The notes: generated by a model not told the origin, from the sequence alone. A stretch of 36,454 nucleotides of DNA from Planctomycetaceae bacterium (GCA_009778035.1 WRKP01000024.1:1-36454), one strand, 5' to 3'; counted from the stretch's first letter, positions 17,683 to 25,924 are shown. A program made the numbers and translations.

Positions 17683-18591
17683 ATGAAGTCCGCCGTTTGG
17701 CAAGCATCAATACAAAAAATCGCCGACGGTATCCGCCGACGCGTCCTCGCACACACCCTGGCCTGGAATGGCGGATACCTCAGTCAAGCCTGCTCCTCCG
17801 CCGAAATCTTTGCCACCCTCTATGGCCGAATCCTAAAACTGCAATCCTTGGATAAGCCGATCATTCCCGAACGGTTCCACGAAACACCGAAAACCGGCAT
17901 GCCCGCTATGACCGGTATCAATTACAACGGCGGCGGCCTGCCGGACTGCGATTCCTTCATTCTCTCGCCCGCCCAATACGCCCTCGTGCTCTATGCCGCC
18001 CTCATCGAAACAGGCCGAATGGATGAAACCGGTATGGCGGAATACAACCGCGATGGCAGTACCGTGGAAATGATCGGTGCCGAACATTCCCCCGGAATGG
18101 AAGTTACGACGGGCTCGCTTGGGCAGGGAATCAGTCAAGCGGCGGGAATCGCCTGGGCACGGCGAACTAAGGGCGAGCCGGGTCGGGTCGTGATGTTGAT
18201 GTCCGATGGTGAATGTCAGTCCGGCGAGTTTTGGGAGGCGGTGCAGGCGATGAGTTTTCATCGGCTCGGCAACATGTTGATTTACGTTGATGTCAACGGA
18301 TACCAATGCGACGGGCCGGTCTCATCGGTGATGAATCTCGAGCCGTTCGACAAGCGGCTGAAGGCATTTGGAGCCAACGTTCACTGTATTGATGGCCATA
18401 ACATCAAGAAACTGGCCGATTTGGGCAGTAAGCCGTTGGGCGATGCACCGACTTTTGTACTTTGCCGAACGGATCCGTGCCGTGGGATGGCGATATTGGG
18501 GAAACGGCATCCGAAGTATCATTATGTTCGCTTTGCGAATGCAGCGGAAAAGGCGGAGTACCAGGAATTGTACGACGCACTGACGCGTTAG
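17683..18591 (+). CDS. Transketolase N-terminal (thiamine diphosphate) subunit
   Basis: A 302-residue protein equal to the N-terminal third to half of transketolase. It shows GSLGQGISQAAGIAWARR and VVMLMSDGECQSGEFWEA, the thiamine diphosphate/Mg motif (GDGE-type, here SDGE) with its downstream N (DVNGYQCDG), then DGHNIKKL. Split transketolases have a second gene for the pyrimidine-binding half, usually directly downstream; here the next gene is an acyltransferase, so the partner is missing from the site. There is a 40-residue insert after the N-terminal helices (ETPKTGMPAM...ILSPAQYALVLYAA), as is typical of the split form. The start at 17683 is the first ATG after the palindromic repeat; no Shine-Dalgarno is visible. 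Confidence 0.85.
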   Translation: MKSAVWQASIQKIADGIRRRVLAHTLAWNGGYLSQACSSAEIFATLYGRILKLQSLDKPIIPERFHETPKTGMPAMTGINYNGGGLPDCDSFILSPAQYALVLYAALIETGRMDETGMAEYNRDGSTVEMIGAEHSPGMEVTTGSLGQGISQAAGIAWARRTKGEPGRVVMLMSDGECQSGEFWEAVQAMSFHRLGNMLIYVDVNGYQCDGPVSSVMNLEPFDKRLKAFGANVHCIDGHNIKKLADLGSKPLGDAPTFVLCRTDPCRGMAILGKRHPKYHYVRFANAAEKAEYQELYDALTR

Positions 18592-18601
18592 GGCTGAACG
18601 C

Positions 18602-18629
18602 TTGACAAATCCGTTCCCTTTGGTACACT
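18602..18629 (+). promoter_or_regulatory. Promoter of the acyltransferase gene
   Basis: A consensus TTGACA (18602-18607), 16 bases, TACACT (18624-18629). It begins just 10 bases after the stop codon of the transketolase gene, so the two genes are separate transcription units. Confidence 0.65.
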
Positions 18630-18662
18630 ACCGGCAACGGCAGGGGACGCTTTGCCGACAAA

Positions 18663-19340
18663 ATGCAACCAAATTCCAAATTCCTCATCGTCAGGCTGTT
18701 CAACGCTTGCGCCAAAAAAACTCTGATCGTCCTCTCACGCATCGTGAGCGGTGCGACAATCCTTTGGTACGAATCGCAACCGGATGACTCCTGCCAACGC
18801 GTCTATTTTGCCAATCACACGAGCCATTTGGATGCCCTCGTGATTTGGTCGGCCCTGCCGGCTTCGATTCGCGAAAAAACCCGAATGGTTGCCGCCAAAG
18901 ACTATTGGGCCGCAGGACCCATCCGCCGATACATCTCCAGAAATCTGCTCAAAGCCGTACTCATCGAACGCGAAAGCGTCAGCCTCAAAAACACGCCCAT
19001 CCAAGTGATGGTCGAAGAAATGCAAGATGAGTATTCCTTGATTTTGTTTCCCGAAGGCGGTCGGTCTCAAGACGGCTCGCTCGGCGAATTCAAGAGCGGC
19101 CTGTATTATTTATGCCGACGTCGACCGGATTTGGAGTTGATTCCGATATATTTGAACAATTTGAACGGCATTTTGCCTCGTGGGAAGGCCCTGCCGGTCC
19201 CGATGCTCTCGCGGGTGATTTTCGGCCCGCCAATGTGGCTCGAAATGGATGAACGCAAGGAATCCTTTTTGCTCCGGGCACGCAATGCCGTGCAGAAACT
19301 CCAACAACTCGAAGAAATTTATGAAGAGGAGGAGATGTAG
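18663..19340 (+). CDS. Lysophospholipid acyltransferase family protein (PlsC-like)
   Basis: A 225-residue 1-acyl-glycerol-3-phosphate acyltransferase-like enzyme, expected to act at the inner membrane in phospholipid synthesis. Motif I NHTSHLD (residues 51-57) contains the catalytic H52 and D57; motif III is FPEGGRS (129-135), in LILFPEGGRSQDG. The substrate-binding LPRGKALP-like stretch (ILPRGKALPVPMLSR) follows. An amphipathic or hydrophobic N-terminal helix (ACAKKTLIVLSRIVSG) would hold it to the membrane. Length and motifs are normal for the family. There is no strong ribosome-binding site. The exact substrate is not determined. Confidence 0.88.
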   Translation: MQPNSKFLIVRLFNACAKKTLIVLSRIVSGATILWYESQPDDSCQRVYFANHTSHLDALVIWSALPASIREKTRMVAAKDYWAAGPIRRYISRNLLKAVLIERESVSLKNTPIQVMVEEMQDEYSLILFPEGGRSQDGSLGEFKSGLYYLCRRRPDLELIPIYLNNLNGILPRGKALPVPMLSRVIFGPPMWLEMDERKESFLLRARNAVQKLQQLEEIYEEEEM

Positions 19341-19346
19341 GGGATA

Positions 19347-19373
19347 GCCGGAATGACGGCTTTTTTGCCCAGA
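19347..19373. repeat. Half copy of the CATTCCGGC element
   Basis: GCCGGAATGACGGCTTTTTT then GCCCAGA matches the right-hand side of the repeat family (compare GCCGGAATGACGATTTTTTG at 21775-21795). Reading plus, the T-run after a partial hairpin could help terminate the acyltransferase transcript. Confidence 0.55.
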
Positions 19374-19396
19374 CCAAACCTCAACTTCCGCCCATT

Positions 19397-20527
19397 ATGC
19401 CTATCCTGTTCATTTTATTGTCGTTCGCTTTATTCGATGCCGAGTTCGTCAAGTTGCTGCTCGATTCCGATGATGCCGCTTGGCAACAACTCGCCGATGA
19501 AAGCATTCCGCCCGAACAAAATACGGAAATCCTTGCCGATTTGACCCATAAACTCGCCCATTGGATCCCAAAAAGCATCCTTATCGAACATGCCGTCCGA
19601 CTCGAAGGCGATGTCGTTTTCGCAACAAAATACGACAACGTTTATCATTGTAAAATGCTCCTACACAACGGGCAAACCGTCGATGTTTTCGTTCCCGCAC
19701 TTCCCCAAGCCTGGCCGATTGCTCTGCCAATGCAGGAACGAGCGGCAGCGTTCGGCATTTACATCAAATCGCATCACGGGAACCCGATTTTTGCGGCACC
19801 GGCCATCGAATGGCTGCCCGATTCTTGGCTCGGCAACTTGGGATTCAATGTTGCTCTGCTCGATCATGTACCCGTCAGTAGGGTCATAGAACTTGAGCAA
19901 AATGATGATGAAACCAACCGCCGAATGTTCCATTTTACCGAAGCGGATGCAATGCCGTTTTATGCGTTACTGCAAGCAATTTCGGCAACGCCCGAGGGTT
20001 GGCTGGAAGAAGAAGCAAAAAAGCAGCAGGCCGAGATGCCTTTCGGGCCAGTCGATTTGTTCAATCGCCCGAATGAAACCCGCGGCAAGCCGATTCTGCT
20101 CCACGGGACGGCCAAACGCATAATTCCGACGCCGGTACTGGATCGCGAAGTGCAAGCACTGTTCGGCATTGAGCATTACTATCAGATTTATCTTTTCACG
20201 GACGGGTCGCGGGGCAATCCGATTGTTGTGTGCGTGCGTTCGTTGCCGGACGGAATGCCGACGGGCGATTCCAATCATTTTGCGGAAACCATCACGGTCG
20301 CGGCGGTTCCTTATAAACTTTGGATCTACGAGGCACAGGGCGAGTCGCATTATGCTCCGGTTTTGATAGGCCGCGAGCCGATTTGGCATCCGAAGGCGGG
20401 GCGGTCGTTTTCGGAATCAATGGCGGGCTTTTCGTTCTCGGCATTTTTGGTCTTGGCGTGTATTTGGTTTGCCTGTCGGCTTTGGGCTCGGGGGCTTGGC
20501 CGAACGCTGCGCCCCGTTTCTGTATAG
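19397..20527 (+). CDS. Hypothetical membrane-anchored protein
   Basis: A 376-residue protein I do not recognise. It opens with a short hydrophobic stretch (MPILFILLSFALFDAEF) that may be a signal peptide, has a long soluble middle rich in acidic residues, and ends with one membrane helix (FSAFLVLACIWFACRLW) and a basic tail RGLGRTLRPVSV. The expected topology is a periplasmic body held by a C-terminal anchor. The strong codon bias toward sense strand usage and the absence of internal stops support it as a real gene. It lies between the acyltransferase and prfB on the same strand, with only 52 bases to prfB. Confidence 0.7.
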   Translation: MPILFILLSFALFDAEFVKLLLDSDDAAWQQLADESIPPEQNTEILADLTHKLAHWIPKSILIEHAVRLEGDVVFATKYDNVYHCKMLLHNGQTVDVFVPALPQAWPIALPMQERAAAFGIYIKSHHGNPIFAAPAIEWLPDSWLGNLGFNVALLDHVPVSRVIELEQNDDETNRRMFHFTEADAMPFYALLQAISATPEGWLEEEAKKQQAEMPFGPVDLFNRPNETRGKPILLHGTAKRIIPTPVLDREVQALFGIEHYYQIYLFTDGSRGNPIVVCVRSLPDGMPTGDSNHFAETITVAAVPYKLWIYEAQGESHYAPVLIGREPIWHPKAGRSFSESMAGFSFSAFLVLACIWFACRLWARGLGRTLRPVSV

Positions 20528-20546
20528 ATTGCAGCACAACTTCTGC

Positions 20547-20552
20547 TATAAT
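20547..20552 (+). promoter_or_regulatory. Minus-10 box of prfB
   Basis: A consensus TATAAT lies 27 bases upstream of the prfB ATG. No good -35 is visible at 16-18 bases upstream. Confidence 0.45.
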
Positions 20553-20579
20553 ACCCGCATCGTTTGCAAACTTAATACA

Positions 20580-21675
20580 ATGATCGAAACAGACTGGCTC
20601 AACCGAACGGAACAAATCCGACTGCGAATCACCCAACTAAGGGACTCTCTTTGACTACGCCGACAAAACCGAACAGGCACGGATACTCGAAAACGATATG
20701 GCCAAGCCCGGTTTTTGGGATGACCAAGAAAAAGCCCAAACCATCGTGGGGAAACTGCGCTCGCTCAAAGCGATTCTCAAGCCCTTCGACGAAATGGGTA
20801 CTGAATTGGAAGACCTCGAACTGATGATCGAACTTAATGACGACGAACTTGCCGCCGAAGTGCCCGAAAAAGTCCAACAACTCGAACGCCAACTCGAAGA
20901 ACTCGAAACCAAAGCCCTTCTCAACGGGCCCTACGACGGCAACGCCGCCATCGTAACGATCAATGCCCGCGACGGCGGTACGGACGCAAACGATTGGGCT
21001 GAAATGCTCTTTCGGATGTATTCGCTCTGGGCAAAATCCAATGGATACGAACTCGAACTGATTGATTGGCAGGAAAATGAAGAAGCCGGTATCAACAGTT
21101 GCGGTTTCGTCGTTCGCGGAGCGATGGCATACGGGTATTTACGCGGCGAATCCGGGATGCACCGGCTCGTGCGGATTAGTCCGTTCAATGCGGAGGGTAA
21201 ACGGCAAACGAGTTTTGCGGCAGTCGATGTTACGCCGGAAATTGATGATGCAATCAATATCGAAATTCGGGATGAAGATGTTCGCGAGGACACAACTCGG
21301 GCGAGCGGGGCTGGCGGTCAGCATGTCAACAAGACGTCGAGTGCAATTCGTTTGACGCATTTACCGACGAATACGGTTGTGTATTGCCAAATGGAACGCA
21401 GTCAGCACAAAAACAGGGCGATGGCGTGGAAGATGCTGCGTGCTCGGCTGATTCGGGCGGAGGAGGAGAAGCGTGAACTTGCGATGGCGGAGAAGTACAA
21501 AAATATGGCCAAAGTGGGTTTTGGTTCGCAGATACGGAATTATTTTTTGCATCCTGACCAGCGTGTCAAGGATGCGCGGACGGGCCATCAGATGGGCAGT
21601 TTTCATCAGGTGCTCGACGGCAACATTCAGGGATTTTTGGATGCGTTTTTGCGCTGGCGGGTGAAGGAGGATTAG
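20580..21675 (+). CDS. prfB: Peptide chain release factor 2, with programmed +1 frameshift
   Basis: RF2 releases nascent proteins at UGA and UAA codons. Translation starts at 20580 (MIETDWLNRTEQI), reaches an in-frame TGA at 20652-20654 after codon 24, and resumes in the +1 frame at 20653 (DYADKTEQA...), giving about 364 residues, matching the family length. The body shows the SPF tripeptide that recognises stop codons (VRISPFNAEG) and the GGQ motif for peptidyl-tRNA hydrolysis (RASGAGGQHVNKTSSAIR). The frameshift makes RF2 synthesis depend on RF2 level, as in most bacteria. An annotation that starts at the internal ATG at 20698 would lose the first ~40 residues. Confidence 0.95.
20639..20655 (+). 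promoter_or_regulatory. Programmed frameshift site of prfB
   Basis: AAGGGACTCTCTTTGAC: an internal Shine-Dalgarno-like AGGGA, 4 bases (CTCT), then CTT TGA C. The slippery CTT followed by the TGA is the classic prfB arrangement; the spacing from the SD-like element to CTT is the short one that favours +1 slippage. Confidence 0.93.
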
Positions 21676-21678
21676 GTC

Positions 21679-21821
21679 ATGTCCATTTTTGCGCTGGAAA
21701 AAATTTCCGTCATCCCGGCGTAAGCCGGGAACCAGGGAATCGGTATGCACGCCGCTCGGCTGGATTCCGGCGTGCGCCGGAATGACGATTTTTTGTCCAA
21801 AGCAAAAATGGATACGCTCTA
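21679..21821. repeat. Complete dispersed element with inverted ends, copy A
   Basis: About 140 bases. The left end contains TCCATTTTTGC and the right end GCAAAAATGGATACGCTCTA. Inside are two hairpins, GTCATCCCGGCGTAAGCCGG and GGATTCCGGCGTGCGCCGGA, with a middle nearly identical to 27254-27391. It lies between convergent prfB and the DUF1559 gene. Its last three bases (21819-21821) are the stop codon of the DUF1559 gene. Confidence 0.85.
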
Positions 21822-23093
21822 ATCCAGCACGCGGGCATCAAAAAGATAACCCTCAAGGAAATTGCTGCGATCACCGCCTCCCGGAATCCGCCGGCCGGCA
21901 TCGGATTGCGACCCGCTGGTCGTCATCAAAGAAACAAATGCTTGTTCGTCAATGTCTTCGTTGATCTTCCGCACATTACCATCGGCAAACGAGGCAATAA
22001 ATATATTCGGATGATGCGAGGAAGGACGAGCACTTGCATACCACGACGCGGGAAATGCATGATCTCGGAACAGGTTGGGAAAAACGGGAATCATTCCCGT
22101 ACCGTCAGGAGGTACATATTCCCTAAGGTCAGGGCTAGGGTTAGCATTCAGCCCCCAAAAACCCTGATACGGATTGAGGCCGCCCAGTTGCGGATAAAAT
22201 CCGGTATTTGGATCACGAGGCCAGCAAAACGCCACGGAACCTTCGATGGTGAAGCCCTGATCCGTAAGCGAAAGATTTTCGCCGAATACAACCCAGCGGC
22301 GACGGCCAGACCGGTCATCGATCAACAGTTCCCAATCATTGACGCCGAAGGCGGTTTGCAATCGGTCTACCGCAAACTCCGGGCTCGTGTCCCCTCCCGA
22401 CCTGTCATTGTAAAAATGCACGAGTTCTCGGGAAATCCAATATCCACGTTGGAGATTTTCCGAAGTTAAAAATGTGTATGCCGCTCCGTCCCTTCTTGAA
22501 ATATCGGCAAGACGGACAACGTTATGGCGATTATTTCGGTCGTTTTGTACGGTAAGTCCGGCCCGGTCCAAGAAGGGCCCATTGGCGACATTACTATCGA
22601 CATAAAAATTGTCGGAAAAATTATCCACCGCTCCGCCGTTGACGACGTAATTCGTCGCACGGTGGGCAAAACCGCCGGTATGACTCCGGCAAAGCAGCGT
22701 GGGAATTGGAGGAATTTCCGTGCTGTTCGCAAACGGGTCGGGAATGAGAACTTGCCCTGTTCTCAGTCGGTCGAAGAGTTCCGTTTGTTCTATGTAGGGC
22801 AAGAGAATGAATACCCAACTTGCCTGGGCTGCGAACTCATCACCATCTTCATAATTGGGAGCGGCAATACCGTCGGGCGGGACAACCGTTACAAAATCTC
22901 TCCATCCGGGCAGGCCGTTTCGGGTATTTTCGTGAAGATGGAGAGCGAGGGCAAGTTGTTTTTGATTATTGATACACTGGACCTGTCGGGCAACCTCTCG
23001 TGTGCGTTGAACGGCTGGAAACAGGAGGGCGATCAGCACTCCTATGACAAACAGGACAACACTTAATTCGATTAGAGTAAACGCTTTACGCAT
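21819..23093 (-). CDS. DUF1559 family prepilin-like protein
   Basis: A 424-residue member of the large planctomycete DUF1559 family. The N-terminus RKAFTLIELSVVLFVIGVL is a class III (type IV pilin-like) signal: cleavage expected before F5, followed by the helix that enters the pseudopilus. Ala rather than Gly sits at -1, which is unusual but tolerated in some pilins. The family body follows (CINNQKQLALALHLHENTRN, LLPYIEQ) with the typical end SFADGNVRKI. These proteins probably form pseudopili or surface fibres; function is unproven. AAGGAG lies 6 bases upstream of the start. The GspE-like ATPase at 25909-27177 could serve the same export machine. The stop codon is inside a dispersed repeat. 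Confidence 0.93.
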   Translation of the reverse strand: MRKAFTLIELSVVLFVIGVLIALLFPAVQRTREVARQVQCINNQKQLALALHLHENTRNGLPGWRDFVTVVPPDGIAAPNYEDGDEFAAQASWVFILLPYIEQTELFDRLRTGQVLIPDPFANSTEIPPIPTLLCRSHTGGFAHRATNYVVNGGAVDNFSDNFYVDSNVANGPFLDRAGLTVQNDRNNRHNVVRLADISRRDGAAYTFLTSENLQRGYWISRELVHFYNDRSGGDTSPEFAVDRLQTAFGVNDWELLIDDRSGRRRWVVFGENLSLTDQGFTIEGSVAFCWPRDPNTGFYPQLGGLNPYQGFWGLNANPSPDLREYVPPDGTGMIPVFPNLFRDHAFPASWYASARPSSHHPNIFIASFADGNVRKINEDIDEQAFVSLMTTSGSQSDAGRRIPGGGDRSNFLEGYLFDARVLD

Positions 23094-23140
23094 GATTTCT
23101 CCTTGCGATCGCTAGAGATCGAGTCTTTCCTCTGTGCCGT

Positions 23141-23169
23141 ATTGTACTGCATTTTCCGGCAAAATGCAA
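23141..23169 (-). promoter_or_regulatory. Promoter of the DUF1559 gene
   Basis: On the minus strand TTGCAT (23164-23169), 17 bases, TACAAT (23141-23146), giving a leader of about 40 bases. The 23094-23465 intergenic stretch also holds a palindromic repeat at 23388-23430; nothing else is apparent. Confidence 0.6.
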
Positions 23170-23387
23170 GGGAAAAATGGGCATCCGTCTTGATGGTTGC
23201 AGGGTTGATTTTCGTTTTTTTTGTGAAATTTTCGCTTTCTTTTTGAGGCCGTACGAGGGATATGAGGTATTCTGAAAACATCTCGGATTTTTTTTCAAAC
23301 CATTGGTTTCTCGGCATTTACTCCATTGGGTGGGCGAGATGTCGAATCTCTGTTCCCTGCCGTGTGAAGGAAACAGGAATTGCTTCC

Positions 23388-23430
23388 GTCATTCCGGCGC
23401 AAGCCGGAATCCAGAGGAACTGGTATCGCA
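23388..23430. repeat. CATTCCGGC-family palindromic repeat
   Basis: GTCATTCCGGCGCAAGCCGG then AATCCAGAGGAACTGGTAT: the hairpin and following GAxCCAGnGGAnnGGTAT stretch match the complete elements. It precedes the divergent promoter region of the DUF1559 gene and the 3' end of the TPR gene. Confidence 0.75.
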
Positions 23431-23465
23431 CGCAATGTCTGGTTCCCGATTCCGCTCACGCCGCC

Positions 23466-24824
23466 CTACTCTCCTCGCAACTTAAGATCAAACGGCGGTG
23501 TGGCAAGTTTCTCCCGAATCTCGTTCAAACTCGTTACGCCAAAATTCTTGCAGTCCAATAACTCGTCCGCCGACTTGCGAATCAACTCCCCAATCGTCTG
23601 TATGTTCAAACGACTCATACACTTCCTCGCACGAACCGACAAATTCAAGTCAATGACCGAATTCTCCAAAACCGCTTGAACCTCTGGACTTAACGTCGAT
23701 ACATCAAATACCTCCGGTGTTTGCTTTTCTTGAGCAAATATACCCAGTTTCAAGCCCTTCAATGCAAGCATCTCACGAATTTCCACCAAACTCGTCTCGC
23801 CAAAGTTCTTGCTCGTCAGCAATTCCTGCTCCGTATGCGAACACAAATCAGCAAGCGTCATGATGCCCATCGTTTTGAGGCAATTTCGGCTCCGCACCGA
23901 CAACTCGAAGTCGGAAACCGGCTGGTTCAAGATTTGACTCATTCGGTCTCGCCGCCGCTGCGTCTCCTCGTCAATGTGCATTTCACTCGATGCCTTTGCA
24001 TCCTTGAAGAAGAGTTTCGCTTTCTGATTGGCCGGCTGCGAATCCGCAATCCGCTGAAAACAGACGATTGCCTGATCGTACATTCCCATATCTTCGTACA
24101 AAACGCCGAGATTGAACAATGCACCGGAATGCGTCGGGAACCGGGAAATCGCCCTTTTGTACATGTCCAAGGCTTCTTCATCGTTCCCACGGCGTTCGGA
24201 TTCCAAGGCCAAACCGAACAACGCGCCGGGATGGTTTTTATCGATCGCGACAGCCCGTTCGTAAAACTTGATGGCCTGTCCCGTCAAGAGGTTGCCGTCC
24301 TCGTCGTAAAGCATCTGCGACAGGGCGGCACCGCGTTGATAAAGGTATTCCGCCGTCTGTTCGATGGCTCCTTGCAGTTTATCCAAGTGTTTCAATGCCT
24401 CTTCGGGCTGGGCCTGATAGCAATAGACTTCGGCTCGTCCTAAAGTGCAAGCATCGGCATTGTAACCTGCTTTTTGAGCGGCATCGTAACTTGTCAGGGC
24501 ATCTTGGTAGAGTCCCTGTGCGAATCGGGCTTTTGCGATATGGAAGAGTGCCAGTGCCCCGCCGTCGCCTTTTTTAAGGGATGCGATGGCGGTTTCGTAG
24601 TGTCCGAGGAGGTAGTTAGCGACACCGAGTCGGACGTATCCGGCGGGACTGAGTTTCCCGCTGGTATTTTCGTTTTCGAGTTCGCCGATAGCGGTACGGA
24701 GCAGTTCGATTTGAGTGACGTCGGCACTGAGGGCGTGCGTAAGTCGCTCTGTTTCCTGGGGCCCGAAGGGGCCGTCCATCAAAATTGTCTGTCTGAGGTC
24801 AAAATCGGGGGGCAGGGCAACCAT
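23466..24824 (-). CDS. TPR protein with two RNA polymerase alphaCTD-like domains
   Basis: A 452-residue cytoplasmic protein. Residues ~50-300 hold about seven tetratricopeptide repeats (for example HPGALFGLALESERRGNDEE and HSGALFNLGVLYEDMGMYDQ). Two helix-hairpin domains resembling the C-terminal domain of RNA polymerase alpha follow: LSVRSRNCLKTMGIMTLADL...NFGETSLVEI and LSVRARKCMSRLNIQTIGEL...NFGVTSLNEI. The arginine equivalent to E. coli alpha R265 is kept in both; the lysine near K298 is not. The gene resembles a TPR-alphaCTD type known from planctomycetes, but function is unknown. A role in binding DNA or transcription factors is inferred. The start at 24824 has AAGGAA upstream. No other gene shares its transcript. 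Confidence 0.85.
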   Translation of the reverse strand: MVALPPDFDLRQTILMDGPFGPQETERLTHALSADVTQIELLRTAIGELENENTSGKLSPAGYVRLGVANYLLGHYETAIASLKKGDGGALALFHIAKARFAQGLYQDALTSYDAAQKAGYNADACTLGRAEVYCYQAQPEEALKHLDKLQGAIEQTAEYLYQRGAALSQMLYDEDGNLLTGQAIKFYERAVAIDKNHPGALFGLALESERRGNDEEALDMYKRAISRFPTHSGALFNLGVLYEDMGMYDQAIVCFQRIADSQPANQKAKLFFKDAKASSEMHIDEETQRRRDRMSQILNQPVSDFELSVRSRNCLKTMGIMTLADLCSHTEQELLTSKNFGETSLVEIREMLALKGLKLGIFAQEKQTPEVFDVSTLSPEVQAVLENSVIDLNLSVRARKCMSRLNIQTIGELIRKSADELLDCKNFGVTSLNEIREKLATPPFDLKLRGE

Positions 24825-24859
24825 ATTTTTCCTTTTTCGTCCGTACTTTTCCGCCCCTA

Positions 24860-24887
24860 ATGATAGGCAATTTCCCCCGTTTTGCAA
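24860..24887 (-). promoter_or_regulatory. Promoter of the TPR/alphaCTD gene
   Basis: On the minus strand TTGCAA (24882-24887), 16 bases, TATCAT (24860-24865), giving a leader of about 30 bases to the ATG at 24824. Confidence 0.6.
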
Positions 24888-24936
24888 GGGGGAGCGGGAA
24901 CGTTAAAGCACATTTCAAATGGGGCTGGAACACTTC

Positions 24937-24990
24937 CGTCATTCCGGCACACGCATCGTCATTTCAGCGCACGCCGGAACCCAGAGGAGC
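24937..24990. repeat. CATTCCGGC-family repeat, rearranged copy
   Basis: CGTCATTCCGGCACACGCAT, then CGTCATTTCAGCGCACGCCG and GAACCCAGAGGAGCGG: the family start appears twice in tandem. Upstream, CACATTTCAAATGGGGCTGG (24910-24929) resembles a degraded left end. It lies between the DUF1080 gene end and the TPR gene promoter. Confidence 0.65.
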
Positions 24991-25024
24991 GGCCAACGCT
25001 GCTCCTGTGTTTGCAAGTCCTGCA

Positions 25025-25795
25025 TTACGGAATAATGATTTCGATATTCCTAAACGCAACAGGGCCGTGATCGCCTTGCAGCATCAACGGGCCCGTCGCG
25101 GCTTCGCGCATCGTGAGACCGCCGCCCGTCGGGCCGCCTACCTCGACGTTTTCCTGGATGAGCACGCCGTTGAGAACAACTCGTTTGAACAACGCATTGG
25201 CTGTTTTGTTGCCCGCTGCGTCGAACCGCGGTGCGACGAATTCGATTTCATACGTCTGCCAAGTTCCCGGCACACCGGCGGCATTCCGGGAAGGAGCGGC
25301 CGCACTGTAAATCGCGCCCATATCGCCTTGGCGGAGCGGAGCATCCGGGGCTTTTGCGAAACTGTCCGAAATCTGCACTTCGTATTCGCCCATCAGGTAC
25401 ACGCCGCTGTTGGATCCCCGGGTAATGAGGAATTCCAATTTGATGGTGCAGTCGCCGAATGTCGCGTCGGTGTAGATATCAACGCCTCGGCCTGCGGTTC
25501 GCCAGTCAGAACCGACCATATTGACGAAAGCGGCTTGTTGGAATCGCTGTCCGATTTGGTTTCCAGCGGGTCGGGCTTGCGGGCCTGGGCCAGCGGGCAT
25601 CGGAAGGAGTTCAAACGTTGTTGCATCGGCACGGAGTCTTCCGACCGTCCAGGAGTTTTCGCGGTCGCCGGTTTTGAATTTCCAGCCATCGAGGTTGGTG
25701 CCGTTGAAGGGCCTGATGACCGTAGGTTCCGCGGCCTGGGCGACGGAACTGACCGCAAATATGATTGCCGTGAGGAAAAGCAGAGTTCGTTTCAT
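25025..25795 (-). CDS. Secreted DUF1080 protein (3-keto-disaccharide hydrolase family)
   Basis: A 256-residue exported protein of the concanavalin-like DUF1080 family. It starts with signal peptide MKRTLLFLTAIIFAVSSVAQAA and cleavage near AQAAEP, then PFNGTNLDGWK (family hallmark), GDCTIKLEFLITRGSNSGVYLMGEYEVQI and a final HGPVAFRNIEIIIP. Family members hydrolyse 3-keto-glucosides or act with Gfo/Idh/MocA oxidoreductases in planctomycete sugar use; the oxidoreductase at 16039 is not adjacent. Two starts are possible: 25795 (MKRTL) and 25810 (MSNPTMKRTL); neither has a Shine-Dalgarno site, and I prefer 25795 because the signal peptide then has a standard n-region. Confidence 0.9.
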   Translation of the reverse strand: MKRTLLFLTAIIFAVSSVAQAAEPTVIRPFNGTNLDGWKFKTGDRENSWTVGRLRADATTFELLPMPAGPGPQARPAGNQIGQRFQQAAFVNMVGSDWRTAGRGVDIYTDATFGDCTIKLEFLITRGSNSGVYLMGEYEVQISDSFAKAPDAPLRQGDMGAIYSAAAPSRNAAGVPGTWQTYEIEFVAPRFDAAGNKTANALFKRVVLNGVLIQENVEVGGPTGGGLTMREAATGPLMLQGDHGPVAFRNIEIIIP

Positions 25796-25828
25796 AGTTG
25801 GATTGGACATAATGGGGTTAAAAGGACC

Positions 25829-25857
25829 ATATTAGCGTAAAGATTCGCCGTTGTCAA
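25829..25857 (-). promoter_or_regulatory. Promoter of the DUF1080 gene
   Basis: On the minus strand TTGACA (25852-25857), 17 bases, TAATAT (25829-25834); both near consensus. The transcript starts near 25822, a 12-27 base leader. Confidence 0.7.
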
Positions 25858-25878
25858 CGGGCAAGATACCGAATGCTG

Positions 25879-25924
25879 CACGAGCCTCGCGCGCAAGAGC
25901 CGGGGGCGTTAGCCCCCGGGTTGG
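25879..25924. repeat. GC-rich dispersed palindrome, copy 3
   Basis: GCACGAGCC...GCGCAAGAGCCGGGGGCG then TTAGCCCCCGGGTTGG, nearly the same as 17590-17640. It runs into the gspE reading frame: the last codons (NQPGG) and the stop codon TAA of that gene are made of this repeat. Confidence 0.85.
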
